DNA of 18,413 bases from an uncultured Bacteroidales bacterium (GTDB taxonomy: Bacteria > Bacteroidota > Bacteroidia > Bacteroidales > F082). How positions within the stretch are numbered: position 1 is the stretch's first letter; the number at the start of each line of letters is the position of its first letter. Shown here piece after piece: positions 16,301-18,413 of this stretch. The stretch is taken from positions 1 through 18,413 of the forward strand of contig CALEMB010000090.1 in NCBI GenBank assembly GCA_937902805.1, in the 5' to 3' direction. The position numbers and the translations under genes are program-made. Under the pieces are notes generated by a model, which saw only the letters and a program-made list of their open reading frames with translations, was not told the DNA's origin and did no database searches.

Positions 16301-17619
16301 TGGTGACCAGGGTGATTATCGAGTGCGACAAGGCTGGCTACCACGTGATTTATGGCGACGTGTTCACCCATCCTACGCCGCGTATGTTGGCACAGTTCGT
16401 GAGTGGCGAGGCTCCCACAGAAGAGACCGACGTCAATATAACCAAGTTTGACTACTCCGGCATCGACGCCATCCTGCAGCGGAACAATATGGAGACGTTC
16501 CTCAAAGGCGAGCGCCAACAGCTGGGCCATGTCCTCCTTACCGGTGCCACCGGCTACTTGGGCATCCATGTGCTACGCGAGCTCATCGATTCCGATGCCA
16601 CAACTATCACCTGTCTCGTTCGCGGCAATGACCTGCCGACAGCCGAGCATCGTCTCAAGAACCTGCTGTTCTACTATTTTGAGAAGTCATTCAAGGAGCT
16701 CTTCGGCACCCGTCTCTTTGTGGTGAATGCCGACGTGACGCAGGAAATCAACGTTGACCACCATATCGACACTGTCTTCAACTGCGCCGCCAACGTGAAG
16801 CACTTCTCCAAGGGAACCGACATTGAGGATGTGAATATAGGCGGTGCACAACGCTGCGTGCAGTTCTGTCTGAAGACCGGTGCCCGACTGGTGCATATCT
16901 CCACGACCTCTGTGGGTGAGGTATGGATTATCCATAAAGACGGCGAGCAGGTGCCCAAGCTTGACGAGCGCAAGCTGTGGTTCGGACAGTTCCTCGACAA
17001 CCGTTATATCAACTCCAAGTTCCTGGCCGAGCGTGCGGTGCTCGATGCCGTTGCTCATCACGGCCTGAGTGCCAAGGTGATGCGTGTGGGTAATCTCGCG
17101 CCACGCAGTTACGACGGTGAGTTCCAGGCCAACTTCAACAGCAACAGCTACATGGGACGTCTGAAGGTGTTCCACGTGCTGGGCTGCTGCCCCTACGACA
17201 GCTATGACGAGCTGACCGAGATGTCACCCATCGACCAGACGGCCAAGGCTGTGGTGACCCTCGCAGCGACGCCTAAGGAGTGTACCGTCTTCCAGCCTTT
17301 CAACAACCACACAGAATTGTTGGGCGATGTGCTCCAGCTTATGGCGAAGGTGGGCAGGGAGATACGCTTTGTTGAAAATGCCGAATTCGAGAAGGCCATT
17401 GATGAGGCTGGACAAGACCCTGAAAAGGCCAAGTTGCTTTCAGCCGTTCTGGCCTACCAGGATGTCACCCACGGACAAAAGGCCGCCATTATCGAGCGTG
17501 ACAACCGCTACACATGCAATGTCCTGCACCACCTCGGTTTCCATTGGTCGAGCACCTCGTGGGACTACGTGGATCAGATGCTGAAGGCCATCGCTGGCTT
17601 CGGTTATTTTGATCTGTAA
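10357..17619 (+). CDS. Two-module NRPS with terminal reductase (C-A-T-C-A-T-R)
   Basis: This 2420-residue synthetase would join two amino acids and release the chain reductively. Domains in order: C1 about 10-425 (HHIISDG 132-138); A1 433-915 (TSGSTG 584-589, GYGPSE, YRTGD, Lys903 in NQNQKVN); T1 about 930-1000 (phosphopantetheine Ser959 in GLTSI); C2 1017-1435 (HHLVIDG 1143-1149); A2 1446-1930 (TSGSTG 1599-1604, GYGPTE, Lys1925); T2 about 1943-2010 (Ser1980 in ELGGTSL); reductase 2055-2420 (TGATGYLG from 2062, Ser/Thr 2182-2184, Tyr2217 and Lys2221). All core catalytic residues are present. There is no epimerase or thioesterase. An N-terminal C domain with no upstream carrier suggests N-acylation of residue 1 or a vestigial role. 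By analogy with gut dipeptide-aldehyde NRPSs, a dipeptide aldehyde (which can cyclise to a pyrazinone if the amine is free) is predicted. No phosphopantetheinyl transferase or export gene is in view. Confidence 0.95.
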   Translation: MKATNDAIAPLSRSQYGIYAECVSHENEVFYNLPYLFVFDGSIDADRLCRAIETTIKAHPTFFTRIGVNDEGEPFQSVDMEKEEFSLTVEQVTDLEAEKQKFIEPFQLNGGRLFRTKVMRDAEHVYWLFDMHHIISDGTSYNVIIRDVETAYNGGTLAPEEMSMRELALAEAEMRKTPAFEEGKQWYAQNFDCGDTFTQLLPDREIPGQSDAHLVRILNIDTDRVDAFCKDNDIKKSTFFTGAYAYLLAKYNNEQEALFTTVYDGRTEPKFQHSVGMTVKTLPVYSKFTDETTVLDFLKANQEQMDGCRKHDIYDYTDLMADLNLQSNSIFVWYGLLLDYTELMGKPMEAIQLRKHNEEAPFCLTAYTVGNQYYVRAEYNSSKYSEALVSQFVESYEATLGGFLCQANLRDIDVTTASQVELLDSFNQTDNPYDNTQTIVSLFRRQAKATPDKTAVVFKDKRFTYAELDDMSDRIATYIASKGLGLEDVVAILIARSEWMAIASLGVLKAGCAYQPLDPSYPAERLNFMMQDTASRLLIADEELCSIVDEYKGEVLLTKDIENLKDSKALDGPKPESLFTMIYTSGSTGVPKGCQLEHRNMVAFCHMHEHALHVEADSRVGAYASYGFDACLLELWPPLLLGATVYIIPEEIRLDLIALNDYFEQNGITHTFMTTQVARSFVNDIDNHSLKAFITGGEKLADVTPPPYLLLNGYGPSESICYVTGFAVKEKLQNIPIGKAVENMHLYIMDAYGHRLPVGAAGELWVNGPQVGRGYLNRPEKTAESFVETPWGRCYRTGDIVRYLPDGNIQFVGRRDGQVKIRGFRIELTEVEAVIRQFPGIKDVTVQAFDYENGGKFIAAYIVSDETIDVKALNDFIMEEKPPYMVPAVTMQIDKIPLNQNQKVNKKALPKPEKKAEEVVESNIPMNVLEKEIHSIIAQIINTEEFGVTTILGYVGLTSIMAIKVAIQINKRFGVTLDSKALAKSGSVQSIENEILNALMSGGAAKQEEAGTAHADMSNIPLSYAQMGVYVDSIKNPESTIYNTPVLIRFPKDVDIKLLTKAVETLVKTHPQLQAHFGSAGSEIIQIVDLEQPVEIAQSQCKEEDIPHYKWEFVKPFNLRQGPLYRAEIVTTEEWVYLMMDIHHLVIDGGSFDLLLSQMFDLLNGKEIESETYTYADFVAAQKAAESSEEFAAAQNFFQERLGKVEGVTEVPADLTNPKEQGTLGTLYTPLDFTAIDNFCRQHNISPAHHILAATFYALSRFANNEQLCITTISNGRSDLRISNTVGMFVNTLALSATIGEQSVMEFINETSKNFDETLQHETYPFTRIASDYDLTAEIMFAYQMGIIDDYKYKGETIAVETFESDTPKFRIAFFIMNDESGKPSICLQYDNGRYSHELMECLAQSISNAANAFISNPAAPLKNVSLLDDKQVALLDSFNQNDVDYDNTQTVVSLFRRQVELHPDNIAMVYHDIRLTYKQVDEQSERIAQYVQSLGLGKEDVVSILIPRSEWMVVASIGVLKAGCAYQPLDPSYPAERLNFMMQDASAKLLIADEELRPIVNEYQGKVLLTKDIAALPAATVPVKADITPSSLFIMLYTSGSTGTPKGCQLEHGNLVCFCHWYHRYYGLQPSDKVAAYASYGFDACMMDMYSALTCGATVYIIGEDIRLNLPDLNEYFNHEGITHSFMTTQVGCQFAMNFDNHSLRHLSVGGEKILPLTPPTAYQLHNGYGPTECTIFTTTYPLKEFEQNAPIGKPLDNFRLYIVDKQLNRLPVGAVGELWVSGPQVSRGYLNRPEKTAETYLTNPFTTDEKYSRVYRTGDIVRYLADGNIQFVGRRDGQVKIRGFRIELKEVEAVIREYPGIKDATVQAFDYENGGKYIAAYIVSDEQVDVKELNAFIGKQKPSYMIPAATMQIDAIPLNQNQKVNRKALPAPVIQAADHEYVEPQNEQERMFAKIFGDILSMDKVSATDNFFELGGTSLMVTRVIIECDKAGYHVIYGDVFTHPTPRMLAQFVSGEAPTEETDVNITKFDYSGIDAILQRNNMETFLKGERQQLGHVLLTGATGYLGIHVLRELIDSDATTITCLVRGNDLPTAEHRLKNLLFYYFEKSFKELFGTRLFVVNADVTQEINVDHHIDTVFNCAANVKHFSKGTDIEDVNIGGAQRCVQFCLKTGARLVHISTTSVGEVWIIHKDGEQVPKLDERKLWFGQFLDNRYINSKFLAERAVLDAVAHHGLSAKVMRVGNLAPRSYDGEFQANFNSNSYMGRLKVFHVLGCCPYDSYDELTEMSPIDQTAKAVVTLAATPKECTVFQPFNNHTELLGDVLQLMAKVGREIRFVENAEFEKAIDEAGQDPEKAKLLSAVLAYQDVTHGQKAAIIERDNRYTCNVLHHLGFHWSSTSWDYVDQMLKAIAGFGYFDL

Positions 17620-17626
17620 TTGCTAA

Positions 17627-17683
17627 ACGCCTCGGGTGCTTTTGCCTAGAAGCGTGTGGATTCGGCTCCTGTTTGGAGTATGG
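17627..17683 (+). pseudogene. Decayed copy of the 3' part of tRNA-Leu
   Basis: Aligned without gaps to tRNA-Leu(CAG) at 8285-8341, about 37 of 57 positions match by eye, highest in the T arm (TTCGGCTCCTGT versus TTCGACTCCTGT), and most mismatches are transitions. The anticodon loop region reads CTCGGGT instead of TTCAGGT. The T-arm stem no longer pairs and CCA is lost, so it is not a working tRNA. It begins 8 nt after the NRPS stop and is in the same orientation as the intact gene. The relationship is inferred. Confidence 0.5.
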
Positions 17684-17688
17684 ATAAT

Positions 17689-17719
17689 GAGGGCGACTAA
17701 AAAGGTCGCTCTCTTTTTT
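17689..17719 (+). terminator. Terminator after the NRPS
   Basis: GAGGGCGACT (17689-17698) pairs with GGTCGCTCTC (17704-17713), with two G-U wobbles and an AAAAA loop, followed by six T. It would end the NRPS transcript about 70 nt after the stop codon, beyond the decayed tRNA-like stretch. Confidence 0.85.
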
Positions 17720-17795
17720 GGTATATGGGTATGGCAAAAAATGCTGATCTGTATTTCCGAGCAGTTTTCCGGGAGACAAGTCCGAGAAAGGCTTA

Positions 17796-18050
17796 ATGAG
17801 CCCCGGTTTTCCCTGTCTTTCCGATGCCGATGTTGCCCATATGGTCAACTGTTTAACCCAAAAGAACGTTAGGGATCAAGTGGATGACCGCACCCATGTA
17901 AGGAACGTCTATGCTGCCAAGTACAAAACGGAAAGCAAAATAGCCACTGGCATTTGCCCCCAATGCGGCGGCACACTTGTCCTCCGCCACGGCAGATACG
18001 GCAACTTCTACGGTTGCTCCAACTATCCAAAGTGTAAATTTACCGCATAG
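17796..18050 (+). pseudogene. C-terminal remnant of a NERD/C4 zinc-finger protein
   Basis: The 84-residue frame ends in a topoisomerase-type C4 zinc finger: CPQC (Cys54, Cys57), then FYGCSNYPKC (Cys74, Cys80), CX2C-X16-CX5C. Before it, LSDADVAHM and HVRNVYAAKYKTESKIATGIC resemble the linker of Bacteroidota NERD-domain proteins that carry this finger at the C-terminus. The frame is open only back to 17748, and no NERD nuclease-like domain precedes it, so the 5' part has been lost. The ATG at 17796 has no obvious promoter. It might still be expressed as a small zinc-finger protein, but a truncated remnant next to an accessory boundary is the likelier reading. Confidence 0.6.
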
Positions 18051-18181
18051 TAATTTTCATGTTTTCCCCATTATCATCGTTGTTTTTCGTATTTCAAGTG
18101 CGTTATTATTATGAAAACCGTATTTTGCCATGTGTATTTTGTTTAACTACGTTCATTAGAGAAGTACAAGCCCCTCGAAAA

Positions 18182-18213
18182 TTTGGAGATTCAAGAAGGA
18201 GCATGTACCTTTG
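18182..18213 (+). promoter_or_regulatory. Near-consensus Bacteroidota promoter
   Basis: TTTG (18182-18185), 20 nt, and TACCTTTG (18206-18213) match the TTTG-N19/21-TAnnTTTG pattern. Transcription would start near 18220, just before the small ORF at 18231, or it serves a gene beyond the window. Confidence 0.65.
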
Positions 18214-18230
18214 CACCGCAACCCCTAAAT

Positions 18231-18368
18231 ATGATTGAACGGCTTTCCGTGGAGCATATTCAAGAAAAAGAAGGGTTAAGAGAAAATCATTCAACCTATG
18301 GCAGGGTTATAGTAAAAACCATTCAACTTTTTTCATGGAAATACAAAGTACAAAACCAAGTCATTTAG
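18231..18368 (+). CDS. Small hypothetical ORF
   Basis: A 45-codon ORF (MIERLSVEHIQEKEG...) starts about 11 nt after the predicted transcription start of a strong promoter. The product is charged in its first half, with no signal peptide, membrane segment or family recognised. It ends inside an array of GTCATTTA octamers. It may be a leader peptide, a chance frame in a long 5' leader of a gene beyond the window, or a real small gene. Support is the promoter position only. Confidence 0.25.
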   Translation: MIERLSVEHIQEKEGLRENHSTYGRVIVKTIQLFSWKYKVQNQVI

Positions 18369-18383
18369 TCATTTAGTCATTTT
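18360..18383 (+). repeat. Octamer tandem repeat
   Basis: GTCATTTA at 18360-18367 and 18368-18375 is followed by GTCATTTT at 18376-18383. The array is short and may be a slippage site in the leader of a gene to the right. Confidence 0.5.
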
Positions 18384-18413
18384 CATTTTTGATATGGTCA
18401 AAATCCGCACTAT

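Larger units (their letters stand above)
18051..18413. other. AT-rich end region with one small candidate ORF
   Basis: No long gene is visible in these 363 bases. 18051-18180 is AT rich with no recognised motif. From 18182 a strong promoter precedes a 45-codon ORF, then octamer repeats. An ATG at 18394 could open a gene that runs off the window, but only six codons are seen, so it is not called. Confidence 0.6.

Noticed and set aside
1..18413. CRISPR array, rRNA, integrase or transposase gene
   Set aside because: No spaced direct-repeat array, no rRNA-like sequence, and no recombinase motifs were seen; the short tandem repeats lack spacers.

Overview
The window looks like a chromosomal segment of a gut- or rumen-type member of the Bacteroidales (phylum Bacteroidota). 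Supporting this are promoters of the TTTG-N19/20-TAnnTTTG type in front of several genes, starts without clear Shine-Dalgarno sites, and lineage-typical families: a PorV/PorQ-like outer-membrane protein, a helix-hairpin-helix plus barrel protein, DUF4301, and a NERD/C4 zinc-finger remnant. Genus cannot be fixed from this sequence alone.

Left part (1-8150), mostly housekeeping. Two minus-strand envelope genes (3123 to 72) form a tight operon. A divergent plus-strand operon (3221-6499) encodes a DUF456 membrane protein, the N-terminal half of a split transketolase, and a C-terminal transketolase half fused in frame to a LOG/PpnN-type nucleotide-monophosphate nucleosidase-like domain. This operon meets the convergent DUF4301 gene at a perfect palindrome that probably terminates both. 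Short repeats of the CCCTGAGCCTGTCGAAGGG type sit in frame inside two of these genes, and other small tandem repeats lie in the gaps.

Middle (8160-8390): two tRNA-Leu genes (anticodons GAG and CAG) in tandem with encoded CCA, then a strong terminator.

Right part (8390-17720), accessory in character: an AbiEi/AbiEii type IV toxin-antitoxin pair with a possible operator, then a single 2420-residue non-ribosomal peptide synthetase under a near-consensus promoter. Its order is C-A-T-C-A-T-reductase, so a self-contained line predicted to release a dipeptide (possibly N-acylated) as an aldehyde. Immediately after its stop codon lies a degenerate, same-orientation copy of the 3' two-thirds of tRNA-Leu(CAG), followed by a terminator. 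The toxin-antitoxin pair and the NRPS are therefore bracketed by an intact tRNA-Leu and a decayed copy, as in a tRNA-targeted genomic island, although no integrase is visible.

Right end (17720-18413): a remnant of a NERD/topoisomerase zinc-finger protein, an AT-rich stretch, and a strong promoter in front of a very small ORF with octamer repeats at the window edge.

The most interesting items are the compact NRPS in its island-like setting and the transketolase-nucleosidase fusion. The latter would join release of ribose 5-phosphate from nucleotides to the enzyme that uses ribose 5-phosphate.
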